Origin: Thermoplasmata archaeon
GTDB taxonomy: Archaea; Thermoplasmatota; Thermoplasmata; Lutacidiplasmatales; UBA184
Assembly: GCA_021790425.1 (NCBI GenBank)
Contig: JAJYEA010000001.1
Location: 1 to 64,000 of the forward strand
Direction of reading: 5' to 3'
Length of the DNA stretch: 64,000 nucleotides
The notes under the pieces were generated by a model that had not been told where the DNA came from, ran no database searches, and saw only the letters and a program-made list of their open reading frames with translations. The position numbers and the translations under genes were made by a program. Shown piece after piece: positions 50,322 to 57,518 of this stretch (position 1 is the stretch's first letter; every line of letters starts with the position of its first letter).

Positions 50322-51293
50322 TTAGCAGGGATGGTACTGGAACGCCAAGGCCCCAGTCGCGGAGGAACCCGAGTACGAATAGACGTCCCAGACTCCCAAA
50401 GGCGGGAAGACATAGGTGAGGCTGGCGTTTCCGTAGGACACCAGGGTGGGATCAAAGTTCGGCACCTCGATCCAAGAGAGAGTCCCGTACGCGGTGACGT
50501 TGTGGTCTCCGACGGACAGGGACAGCGCGACAGGGACATGCACCTCCCCGGTCACGGACAGCGTCGTGTTGGTCGTGGCCGTGCAGGTATTGATGGCGGG
50601 ACGGTTCGGGGCGTGGAGACCGTTGTCGAACCACATCCTCGGGATCCCTGGGCTGTTGGGTATTCCCTCGGACCCGTAGTGACTTTCGTTGGCGTCGGTC
50701 GTGAGGTTCGGCAGGGAGATCGTGATAGGGAGGAAGTATCCGGCCCCAATTGCTTGTGGGGCGGTCGAAGCGACGTAGGGCGAGGTACAGCCTCCATTGG
50801 GTTCCCCTGTGAACTGCGTTTCGTTCTGGGTGGCGTAGATCGTCCAATTCGACGCATCAAAGCCCCCCATGGGCAGACGGGAGTACGGGGGGTAGTTCGG
50901 CCCCAGGCTCGCAGACCCGCCGGTGTCCCACGGGCTCGAAGTCAACCGAAGGCTCCCCGAGTCGAACTCGAAGGTGCTGGTGCTCGTCCAGAACATGGCG
51001 CTGCCACCGTAGGGCTGGTTCATCAGGGCCAGGGGGATGAGGGTCCAACTATGGGCCACGGGCTTCCCGACAACACATTCCTCCCGCTCGTAGTACCACA
51101 GCCCAGCAGGGACGGTCAAGACGACCAGGGCCAGCACCGCTCCGGCCACCTTCCACCGGGAGATACGAGAACGCCGCGGTCTCCGGCCGGGAGAGGACTC
51201 CACCGGAGCAGGCTCGGGGTTGGACGTCGGAGACCGGTCGCCTCCCAACGACGTCCCGTCGCTTACCTCGACCCTCTTCTCCTCAGTGGCCAT
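50322..51293 (-). CDS. Membrane-anchored extracellular protein, hypothetical
   Basis: A 323-residue protein. The N-terminus is charged and Pro/Ser-rich, followed by a basic RRPRRSRISRWK and one membrane helix at about 48-66 (VAGAVLALVVLTVPAGLWYY). The remaining 250 residues are outside, Ser/Thr/Asn-rich with about eight N-x-S/T sites and several Cys. No domain is recognised. A strong AT-rich promoter lies upstream. Probably a heavily glycosylated surface protein. Confidence 0.75.
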   Translation of the reverse strand: MATEEKRVEVSDGTSLGGDRSPTSNPEPAPVESSPGRRPRRSRISRWKVAGAVLALVVLTVPAGLWYYEREECVVGKPVAHSWTLIPLALMNQPYGGSAMFWTSTSTFEFDSGSLRLTSSPWDTGGSASLGPNYPPYSRLPMGGFDASNWTIYATQNETQFTGEPNGGCTSPYVASTAPQAIGAGYFLPITISLPNLTTDANESHYGSEGIPNSPGIPRMWFDNGLHAPNRPAINTCTATTNTTLSVTGEVHVPVALSLSVGDHNVTAYGTLSWIEVPNFDPTLVSYGNASLTYVFPPLGVWDVYSYSGSSATGALAFQYHPC

Positions 51294-51328
51294 GGTTCGG
51301 ATCAGGTGGAGGGTTGCACGCTCCCCGA

Positions 51329-51342
51329 GATATAAGATATAT
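51329..51342 (-). promoter_or_regulatory. TATA box of the surface-protein gene
   Basis: The minus strand reads ATATCTTATATCTC, one of the most AT-rich runs in the window, 36-49 nt before the ATG at 51293. Confidence 0.6.
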
Positions 51343-51439
51343 CCTCTATTGGCGTTCGAAGAGAACGACGACCGTGCCTCGATCGACCTTGAGACGGCAG
51401 CGCCAAGGCGTCCGCCTGGTGGCGCGCCAGCAACCAGAG

Positions 51440-51775
51440 CTAACCCGAGGGAGCCAGACGGCCGTACCGCTGCTCGATCGCGCCGATAATGCGGGGGCCT
51501 ATTCCTTTCGGGTTCGCCTGTGGGTCGAGCGGGCGACCATCGATGCCGCGGAACGTGAGCGTGCTCCCGCTCCCCGTTGAAACGACCGTGACCTCGATGA
51601 TCTCCTTCTCCGAGAAGAAAGAGGGCTTGGACTCGAAGATGACCGCTCCCGGGATCGAGGGGGAGGGTGCCGCGGGGAACGGAAGGCCCGCGCCGGTGCG
51701 CAGGAACCCGTAGACGTCCCGGGCATCGCCCCGGCACGCCCAATAATGTGCCCATCGGGTCCCGCTGACCGTCAC
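51440..51775 (-). CDS. Small protein, hypothetical
   Basis: A 111-residue product from a GTG start. The middle looks like a small beta-domain (EVTVVSTGSGSTLTFRGIDG), followed by DPQANPKGIGPRIIGAIEQRYGR, which has the regularity of a real protein. A TATA-like GGTAAAAGT on the minus strand at 51806-51814 is placed for it. No family is recognised, and spurious translation cannot be excluded in such GC-rich DNA. Confidence 0.45.
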   Translation of the reverse strand: MTVSGTRWAHYWACRGDARDVYGFLRTGAGLPFPAAPSPSIPGAVIFESKPSFFSEKEIIEVTVVSTGSGSTLTFRGIDGRPLDPQANPKGIGPRIIGAIEQRYGRLAPSG

Positions 51776-51908
51776 CGCCTGCTCCGCCCTTGCGGCATGG
51801 CACTTTTACCAAGATTCGGGTTAAGATGTACGCTCCCGCTACCGGATCTTGGAATCAATGGTGGGGGCGCCGGGGTCGGTGCCGGCCTCGAGGTTGCGCC
51901 ACCCTCAA

Positions 51909-51920
51909 CGTTTATCTACC
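51909..51920 (+). promoter_or_regulatory. TATA box of the PRC-barrel gene
   Basis: CGTTTATCTACC lies 34-45 nt before the ATG at 51954. Confidence 0.5.
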
Positions 51921-51953
51921 AAGGACCTATGGCCACGCCCAGGTGCGGACTCC

Positions 51954-52196
51954 ATGCGCAAGTTCCTGACCGAGTTGCGAGGCAAGACGGTGATGACCAA
52001 CGACGGCCAGATCCTCGGGATGATCGACAACTTCGTCGTGGACACGACGAGCGGGAACATCGTCCACGTGCTGGTCACGCCGGCGGAGGACATCGAGGTC
52101 CGCCTCTTCCAGGCCGACACGTCCGGTCGCCTCGTCCTTCCGTTCAAGAGCATGCGGTCCGTCAAGGACGTCGTGGTCATGGAACTTGCCAAGTGA
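51954..52196 (+). CDS. PRC-barrel domain protein
   Basis: An 80-residue protein consisting of one PRC-barrel: LRGKTVMTNDGQILGMIDNFVVD, then NIVHVLVTPAED and VLPFKSMRSVKDVVVME. Archaeal stand-alone PRC-barrel proteins are common; in other contexts related domains act in cell division (CdpB) or rRNA processing (RimM). Role here unknown. It overlaps the downstream GT2 gene by 11 nt if the TTG at 52186 is used. Confidence 0.88.
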   Translation: MRKFLTELRGKTVMTNDGQILGMIDNFVVDTTSGNIVHVLVTPAEDIEVRLFQADTSGRLVLPFKSMRSVKDVVVMELAK

Positions 52197-53022
52197 ATTG
52201 GTAAGTCCCCCCCACCTCCTCTCGATCGTCATCACTGTCCGGAACGAAGAAGCCCACCTCGCCGCTCTCCTCGAGAGCCTCCTCAAGCAGGAGCCGCCCT
52301 TCGAGATCGTCCTCGTCGACGCCCTCTCCACCGACCGTACCTTCGCGATCGCCGAGGAGTACGCCGCGAAGCACCCGGAGGTGTTGCGGCTCTTCCAGGC
52401 GGCCGGGAAGCGCGGCGCGGGACGCAACTACGGGGCGCGCCAGGCCCGCGGGGAGTGGCTCGTCTTCACCGATGGTGACTGTGTCGCGGACAGCCGATGG
52501 CTCCCGTCGCTGCGCGCCGGGATGGGCAGCGCCAGCGTGGTGGCCGGGAAGACCGTGACCATCGGGAATCCCTCGTACGTGAATCTCGAACGCGTGGAGC
52601 TCTATCAGCAGGACATGGACGTGACGTACCCGTCCTGCAACCTCGCGTACCGGAAGGACCTGTTCGTCCGCCTCGGGGGGTTCGACGACCGGTTCGTGAC
52701 CGCCGAGGACATCGACCTCAACCTCCGGGCCGTGCGCGCCGGGGCGACCCTGCGCTCGTGCCCCGAGGCGGTCGTCTACCATGCCACGCGCGCGAACCCG
52801 CTCCAGTTCTTCACCCAGGCCTTCTGGAACGGGTGGGGCCGCAAGCAGCTCACCGAGAAGCACGGGAGCCTGTGGTCCCGCTACCGCTACAAGCGCATGT
52901 TCATCGCCCAGCACACTCCAACCGCCTACGTGCGCATGGTGGCCGCGCTGACCGGCTACTTCATGCGCCTCGTCACCGCCTCGGGATCCCGGGAACGGAT
53001 CCGACCCGATCGGTCGGAGTGA
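52186..53022 (+). CDS. Glycosyltransferase family 2
   Basis: A GT-A transferase of about 278 residues. N-terminal LSIVITVRNEEAHLAALLESLL, the FEIVLVDALSTDRT segment, GRNYGARQARGEWLVFTDGDC (DxD near residue 97) and GFDDRFVTAEDIDLNLRA (acceptor-side Asp) are present. TTG 52186 or TTG 52198 starts the protein; I cannot decide. It is related to polysaccharide or dolichol-type GT2 enzymes. Downstream are lipid genes, so lipid glycosylation is possible, but only by proximity. Confidence 0.88.
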   Translation: MPSELVSPPHLLSIVITVRNEEAHLAALLESLLKQEPPFEIVLVDALSTDRTFAIAEEYAAKHPEVLRLFQAAGKRGAGRNYGARQARGEWLVFTDGDCVADSRWLPSLRAGMGSASVVAGKTVTIGNPSYVNLERVELYQQDMDVTYPSCNLAYRKDLFVRLGGFDDRFVTAEDIDLNLRAVRAGATLRSCPEAVVYHATRANPLQFFTQAFWNGWGRKQLTEKHGSLWSRYRYKRMFIAQHTPTAYVRMVAALTGYFMRLVTASGSRERIRPDRSE

Positions 53023-53051
53023 ACTGTCGGCCCCGAAGCTACGAAAGGTTA

Positions 53052-53327
53052 ATGTCAAATCCACCGAGTCACTCGCGGAACCCAATGTCTCGACGGAACC
53101 TGCATATCTCCTCCTCAGGAGAGGTGTGTCTCTCGTGCGGCGCGTGCGTCGGAATCTGCCCGTTGGATGCGATCTACCTCGACGAGTGGCGCATCACCTT
53201 CGATGAGAAGACCTGCACCCGCTGCCAGATCTGCCTCAAGGCCTGCCCGGTGGGCGCGATCACGATCGGGCCGGTGAGCTGTCACCACGGAGAGGGCCCC
53301 CAGCCCTTCTTCCCGGGGAGGGCCTGA
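53052..53327 (+). CDS. 2[4Fe-4S] ferredoxin
   Basis: A small ferredoxin of 91 residues with two complete cluster motifs, CLSCGACVGICP and CTRCQICLKACP. An N-terminal extension of about 25 residues precedes the first strand (NLHISSSGEV). A second in-frame ATG at 53085 would shorten the protein by 11 residues. The stop is 2 nt before the geranylgeranyl reductase ATG. In other archaea a linked ferredoxin donates electrons to this reductase, so that role is likely here. Confidence 0.93.
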   Translation: MSNPPSHSRNPMSRRNLHISSSGEVCLSCGACVGICPLDAIYLDEWRITFDEKTCTRCQICLKACPVGAITIGPVSCHHGEGPQPFFPGRA

Positions 53328-53329
53328 CG

Positions 53330-54523
53330 ATGCCGTCCAACATCTCGTGCGACGTGCTGATCGTCGGGGCCGGGCCCGCGGGCAGCATGACCGCGAAGTG
53401 GGCCGCGAAGAACGGCGCCCACGTCATCATGATCGAGAAGCGCCAGGAGATCGGCTCCCCGGTGCGGTGCGGGGAGGGGATCTCCAAGATGTGGCTTCCC
53501 AACGTCGGGATCACCCCGTCGGACCGCTGGATCAACGTGGAGGTGGAGGGGGCCCGCATTTATTCCCCTTCCGAGAAGGTCTTCGAGATCAACGAGCGGG
53601 ACGCCGGGAACGAGGTGGGCTACGTCATCGAGCGGGACGCCTTCGACAAGGCGCTCGCGATCGATGCGGCGAACGCCGGCACCGAGATCCGCCTGAAGAC
53701 CCACGCGGTGAACGTCCTGAAGGAGAACGGCAAGGTCGTCGGGGTCCGGGCGAAGAGCTTCGGAGAACAGTACGACATCCATGCCAAGGTCGTCATCGGC
53801 GCCGACGGGTTCGAGAGCCAGGTCGGACGGTGGGCGGGCATCTCGACGAACCTCCAGCTGAAGGACATGGACTCGTGCCTCCAGTACCGCATGACCAACG
53901 TCGATTCGGACGTCCGCTACTGCGACTTCTATCTCGGCACCGTGGCCCCCGGGGGCTACGTCTGGGTCTTCCCCAAGGGAGATGGTGTCGCGAACGTCGG
54001 TATCGGGGTCCAGGTCTCCAAGTTGAAGAACCCCGCCGAGGTCAAGGGATATCTCGACCGCTGGATCGATCACCACCCCGGCTACGCCAAGGGCAAGAAG
54101 ATCGACATGGTGGCGGGGGCCGTATCCATCTCGCCGCCCCTGAAGCAGACGGTGGCCGACGGCGTCATGCTCGTCGGGGACGCCGCCCGGATGATCGACC
54201 CGATCACGGGCGGAGGGATCTCCACGGCCTGCCAGGCCGGCAAGATCGCCGGAGAGGTCGCCGCCAGGGCCGTCAAGGAGGGAAACTCGTCGGCCGCCCG
54301 GCTCATGGAGTACGACCGCGGGTGGCGCGTGCTCTTCGAGGAGAAGCAGTACCGCAACTGGCTGGCCAAGGAGAAGCTGGTCGACCTGCCCGACGATGTC
54401 TTCGACAAGGTCATCGAGGTGATCTCGGGCGTCAAGCTCGAGAAGCTGAATGTCCTGAACATCCTGAAGGCGGTCAAGCTGAAGTACCCGGAACTCACGC
54501 GGGAGTTCGAGAAGTTCCTGTAG
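53330..54523 (+). CDS. Geranylgeranyl reductase (digeranylgeranylglycerophospholipid reductase)
   Basis: Saturates the isoprenoid chains of archaeal lipids. An FAD enzyme of 397 residues: FAD motif DVLIVGAGPAGSMTAKWA (residues 8-25), IEKRQEIGSPVRCGEGIS with the substrate-site Cys, the VIGADGFES strand, YVWVFPKGDGVANVGIG, and VMLVGDAARMIDPITGGGI with the second FAD motif. Ferredoxin, encoded just upstream, is the probable electron donor. The Pcc1 gene begins 4 nt after the stop. Confidence 0.96.
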   Translation: MPSNISCDVLIVGAGPAGSMTAKWAAKNGAHVIMIEKRQEIGSPVRCGEGISKMWLPNVGITPSDRWINVEVEGARIYSPSEKVFEINERDAGNEVGYVIERDAFDKALAIDAANAGTEIRLKTHAVNVLKENGKVVGVRAKSFGEQYDIHAKVVIGADGFESQVGRWAGISTNLQLKDMDSCLQYRMTNVDSDVRYCDFYLGTVAPGGYVWVFPKGDGVANVGIGVQVSKLKNPAEVKGYLDRWIDHHPGYAKGKKIDMVAGAVSISPPLKQTVADGVMLVGDAARMIDPITGGGISTACQAGKIAGEVAARAVKEGNSSAARLMEYDRGWRVLFEEKQYRNWLAKEKLVDLPDDVFDKVIEVISGVKLEKLNVLNILKAVKLKYPELTREFEKFL

Positions 54524-54527
54524 TCCC

Positions 54528-54806
54528 ATGACGGCCCGAAGGCTCCGGGCAACCCTGACGCGGGCGTGCGCCTCGGAGGATATGGCCGGTGCCTTGCTGC
54601 GTTCCCTCGCCCCGGACAACGGGCGCTACGCGACCGCCACCGTCGAGGGGAAGGTCCTGACCCTCCACGTGGAGGCGGCCACCCCCGGCGAGCTCCGGCG
54701 GACCATGGACGACCTCCTTGCTTGCCTCAGCACGGCGGAGAAGGTCTGGGCTAAAGCATCCCCGATTCGAGACGATACCCGCAGCGCCCGCAGGCCCACG
54801 CCCTAG
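54528..54806 (+). CDS. pcc1: KEOPS complex Pcc1 subunit
   Basis: A 92-residue Pcc1-family protein, the dimerisation subunit of KEOPS, which makes t6A on tRNA. The two helices and antiparallel sheet are readable: RRLRATLTRACASEDMAGALLRSLAPDN, then ATATVEGKVLTLHVEAATPGELRRTMDDLLACLS. It follows the lipid gene by 4 nt, and its last 56 nt overlap the end of the convergent zinc-ribbon gene. Other KEOPS genes are not in the window. Confidence 0.85.
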   Translation: MTARRLRATLTRACASEDMAGALLRSLAPDNGRYATATVEGKVLTLHVEAATPGELRRTMDDLLACLSTAEKVWAKASPIRDDTRSARRPTP

Positions 54807-55572
54807 GCCGGCCGCCGGCACCTTCGTAGGACCAGAGCAGCACTCCCCGGCAGGTCGGACAGACCAGGGAGGTCCGCACCTTGAGCACGTTGTAGAGCCC
54901 GGCGAGCCCTTGCGGGATGCTCCCGTCCATCACCCGGAGCGGAGGGTTCCCCGTGCGGGAGCTGTCGACCGGCCGCCCCTGGGAGGCCGACGGGGGGTGA
55001 GGGAGGCAGAACATCGTGAGCGAGTAGTCTCCCGGGAGCAGGGCCGTGGTGATGGTCTGCGTCACGTCGAAGGCCTCGTTCGGCGCAAGGTCGGGGGACT
55101 CCCCGACCAGACGCATGCTCTGGAGGTTCGGGTTGGTGAGCGAGAGGTAGTACGTGGTGGCGAGGGGCCCGTTCCCGGAGTTGTGGACCATGATCTCCAT
55201 CTTGATGGGCTCGCCGGGAGGAAGCACGCTCAGGGGCACGAGCCGCGAGAACCGCAGGCCCTTCCCGGCCTCCACCCACATCTGCCGGTCGTAGTGGGGC
55301 TGCCGCTCCGCGTACTGGAAGACCGTGCGGACCGCGGGCACGGCCGAGGGCCGTCGTGGAGGCGGGGCCGCATCGGCGGCGGGGCGAGGAGATGGGGGCA
55401 CTGGCGGAGAGGCGGACGGGGCGGGGGGCGCTTCCGGGGCCGGCCCGCCTCCCTGCCCGGCGAAAGGGGCGTAACCGCACTTCTGGCACGTCCATCCTGT
55501 TTCCGAGTGCTTGACCATGCTGCCCTCCTTACACCGGGGACAAGGAGGGGCGAAAGAGCTTCCCGCCGACAT
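54751..55572 (-). CDS. Two-zinc-ribbon protein with CARDB-like domain
   Basis: A 273-residue soluble protein with a zinc ribbon at each end: CPRC ... CQKCG (residues 11-33) and CPTC ... CGRCG near the C-terminus. A Pro/Ala linker follows the first. The middle, from about residue 95, has an Ig-like/CARDB pattern: IKMEIMVHNSGNGPLATTYYL, LAPNEAFDVTQTI, LLPGDYSLTMFC. No signal peptide or membrane helix is seen. ATG 55572 is used; the open frame upstream runs antisense to nfo and is not credible. Confidence 0.75.
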   Translation of the reverse strand: MSAGSSFAPPCPRCKEGSMVKHSETGWTCQKCGYAPFAGQGGGPAPEAPPAPSASPPVPPSPRPAADAAPPPRRPSAVPAVRTVFQYAERQPHYDRQMWVEAGKGLRFSRLVPLSVLPPGEPIKMEIMVHNSGNGPLATTYYLSLTNPNLQSMRLVGESPDLAPNEAFDVTQTITTALLPGDYSLTMFCLPHPPSASQGRPVDSSRTGNPPLRVMDGSIPQGLAGLYNVLKVRTSLVCPTCRGVLLWSYEGAGGRPRAWACGRCGYRLESGML

Positions 55573-55601
55573 GGATACCGACGCCCCCCTCACGACGGAC
55601 A

Positions 55602-55611
55602 CTAAAATAAG
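55602..55611. promoter_or_regulatory. AT-rich element between zinc-ribbon gene and nfo
   Basis: CTAAAATAAG lies about 34 nt before the ATG at 55572 (minus) and about 45 nt before the nfo ATG at 55651 (plus). It could serve one or both. Confidence 0.4.
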
Positions 55612-55650
55612 ATGTCGCTGTGGGGGGCGCATGGCTTCCCGGGGGCCGTG

Positions 55651-56559
55651 ATGTGGCTCGGAGCCCATATCGGCATCTCCGGGGGCATCGAGAACTCCCC
55701 GGGCACCGCGCGGTCGATCGGGGCCGACGTGATGCAGATATTCTCCAAGAACCAGCGTCAATGGCGGGTCCCGGAGATCCCTCCGGAGACGGCGCAGGCC
55801 TTCCGGTCGGCCGTGCAACAGCACTCGATCCAGGTGGTCGCCATCCACGCCGCGTACCTGATCAACCTCGGAAGCTCGGAGGACCCCCTCCAGGGCAAGT
55901 CCCGCGCCGGCCTCGTGGACGAGCTCCGACGTGCGGAGGTCTTGGGGGCACCCTACGTGATCCTTCATCCCGGGGCCCACAAGGGGGCGGGGATCGACCA
56001 GGGGCTGTCGACGATCGCCGAGGGCGCACGGTTCGCCCTGGACGCGACGGAGGGCTCGCCGGTCCGCCTCCTCCTCGAGAACGCGGCGGGGGCCGGTTCC
56101 ACGATGGGTCAGTCGTTCGAAGAGCTCGCCCGGCTCTACCAGTTGATTGACCGACCCGATCGGATCGGGTGCTGCGTGGACACCTGCCATGCGTTCGTCT
56201 CCGGGATGGACTTCCGGACCGAGGCGGGGTACGAATCGTTCATCGGGCGGATCGAGTCCACGATCGGGCTCTCGACGGTCCGGTGCTTCCACCTGAACGA
56301 CGCGCAGTTCGAACTGGGCAGCCACCGCGACCGCCATGCAAACATCGGCGCGGGCCACATCGGGAAGGAAGGGTTCCGGTGGCTCATGAACGACCCCCGC
56401 ATGGCCCACGCCGCGGGGATCCTCGAGACCCCCATTTCAGAGGACCCGGACCACCCCTACGCCGCCTACGAGACCGACCTCGAGACCCTCCGCTCGCTGG
56501 TCCGTCCGCCCGGCGGAGGCGCCCCCCGCGCCCGACCGGACAGCACCCATCGGCGCTGA
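55651..56559 (+). CDS. nfo: Endonuclease IV
   Basis: An AP endonuclease in base-excision repair, a TIM barrel with three zinc ions. 302 residues: LGAHIGISGGIENS at the start, FSKNQRQW, VAIHAAYLINLGSS with the first His ligand, VILHPGAHKG, LLLENAAGAGSTMG, GCCVDTCHAF, FHLNDAQFELGSHRDRHANIG and the last acidic ILETP. ATG 55651 is chosen because homologues begin at this strand and the AT-rich element sits too near the ATG at 55612. Confidence 0.96.
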   Translation: MWLGAHIGISGGIENSPGTARSIGADVMQIFSKNQRQWRVPEIPPETAQAFRSAVQQHSIQVVAIHAAYLINLGSSEDPLQGKSRAGLVDELRRAEVLGAPYVILHPGAHKGAGIDQGLSTIAEGARFALDATEGSPVRLLLENAAGAGSTMGQSFEELARLYQLIDRPDRIGCCVDTCHAFVSGMDFRTEAGYESFIGRIESTIGLSTVRCFHLNDAQFELGSHRDRHANIGAGHIGKEGFRWLMNDPRMAHAAGILETPISEDPDHPYAAYETDLETLRSLVRPPGGGAPRARPDSTHRR

Positions 56560-56652
56560 TCGGTCCCCCTCCATCGGCGTGAAGAGGGCCGCGGGTAGAA
56601 GACCTTAAAGTTCCCTCGCCCTTCCCCCGCGCACGGTAGGGGGAAAGGTAAG

Positions 56653-57429
56653 ATGGCATCTTCAGAAAAGGATCTGAGCCCCATTGCGGAACGCGTGCTC
56701 AAGTTCAGCGTGGACCGGGCGGGTTCGGATGGGTTGCGCTACGAGGACTACATGGAAGGGCTCAACTCGGTCCTTTCGGGGATCACGATCAGCCAGCTCT
56801 CCATCGCGCTCCACCAGCTCGAGACGAAGGGATTCCTCCACCCCGACCCGCACGGGACCCCGAACCGGAAGATCCGGGTCACCCCGAGCGGCAAGCAGGC
56901 CGTGGGAGCTTCTGCGGACGCCGCCCCGGCGCCGCAGGCCGCAGCGCCCGAGACGCCCGCCGCACCCCCTGCAGAAGTCCGGGCTCCCCCGGCCGAGCCC
57001 CAGGCCGCGCCGGCCCCGGCCCCCGTGGCACCTCCTCCGGCCGCACCAGCACCTTCGCCCGCAGCGCCCTCTGCCCCCGCCGCCTCGGAAGGGGCGGCCG
57101 GTGGCGTGGACTCTGCCGCGGAGATCCGCCGGCGCCTGCGGGAGGTCATCGCCCGGGAGGAGAACCTCCGGGCCTCCGAGGAGCGGATCCGGAAGAAGGA
57201 GACCGAGCTTCTGAACGAGGAGGAACGCCTCTCCGTCATCGAGAAGTCCCTCGGCGAGCGCGCGAAGCGGCTCGATGAGGACGAGAAGCAGCTGGTGGTG
57301 GCCGAGGATACGCTGAACGACCACCTGGGCAACCTCAAGACGCACCTCGCCAACGTCGGCGGGCTCACCAAGGGGGTCAGCGACCTCCACGAGAAGGTCA
57401 CGGCTTCCCGGCAACGCCGGAAGAAGTAG
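56653..57429 (+). CDS. Winged-helix protein with Pro/Ala linker and coiled coil
   Basis: A 258-residue protein in three parts. Residues 8-80 form a winged helix-turn-helix (RVLKFSVDRAGSDGLRYEDY, ITISQLSIALHQLETKGFL, NRKIRVTPSGKQAV). Residues 85-150 are a Pro/Ala-rich linker. Residues 155-250 form a charged coiled coil (REENLRASEERIRKKETELL, GERAKRLDEDEKQLVVAED). No membrane segment. The layout suggests a DNA-binding head on an oligomerising rod, so an architectural or regulatory protein is plausible. The exact family is unknown. Confidence 0.78.
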   Translation: MASSEKDLSPIAERVLKFSVDRAGSDGLRYEDYMEGLNSVLSGITISQLSIALHQLETKGFLHPDPHGTPNRKIRVTPSGKQAVGASADAAPAPQAAAPETPAAPPAEVRAPPAEPQAAPAPAPVAPPPAAPAPSPAAPSAPAASEGAAGGVDSAAEIRRRLREVIAREENLRASEERIRKKETELLNEEERLSVIEKSLGERAKRLDEDEKQLVVAEDTLNDHLGNLKTHLANVGGLTKGVSDLHEKVTASRQRRKK

Positions 57430-57485
57430 ACCTCCCCTCCGCGCGGGGACGCCTGCCCTCCGAAGACAGGGGGGGCGGGCGTAGC

Positions 57486-57494
57486 CTCTTATAG
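57486..57494 (+). promoter_or_regulatory. TATA box of the SGNH-hydrolase gene
   Basis: CTCTTATAG is centred about 29 nt before the ATG at 57519. Confidence 0.6.
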
Positions 57495-57518
57495 CCGCGG
57501 CCTCTGCGAAGTTGCGTC

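Noticed and set aside
55573-56409. Upstream extension of the zinc-ribbon protein antisense to nfo
   Set aside because: Endonuclease IV on the plus strand is certain, and the extension has no conserved features.
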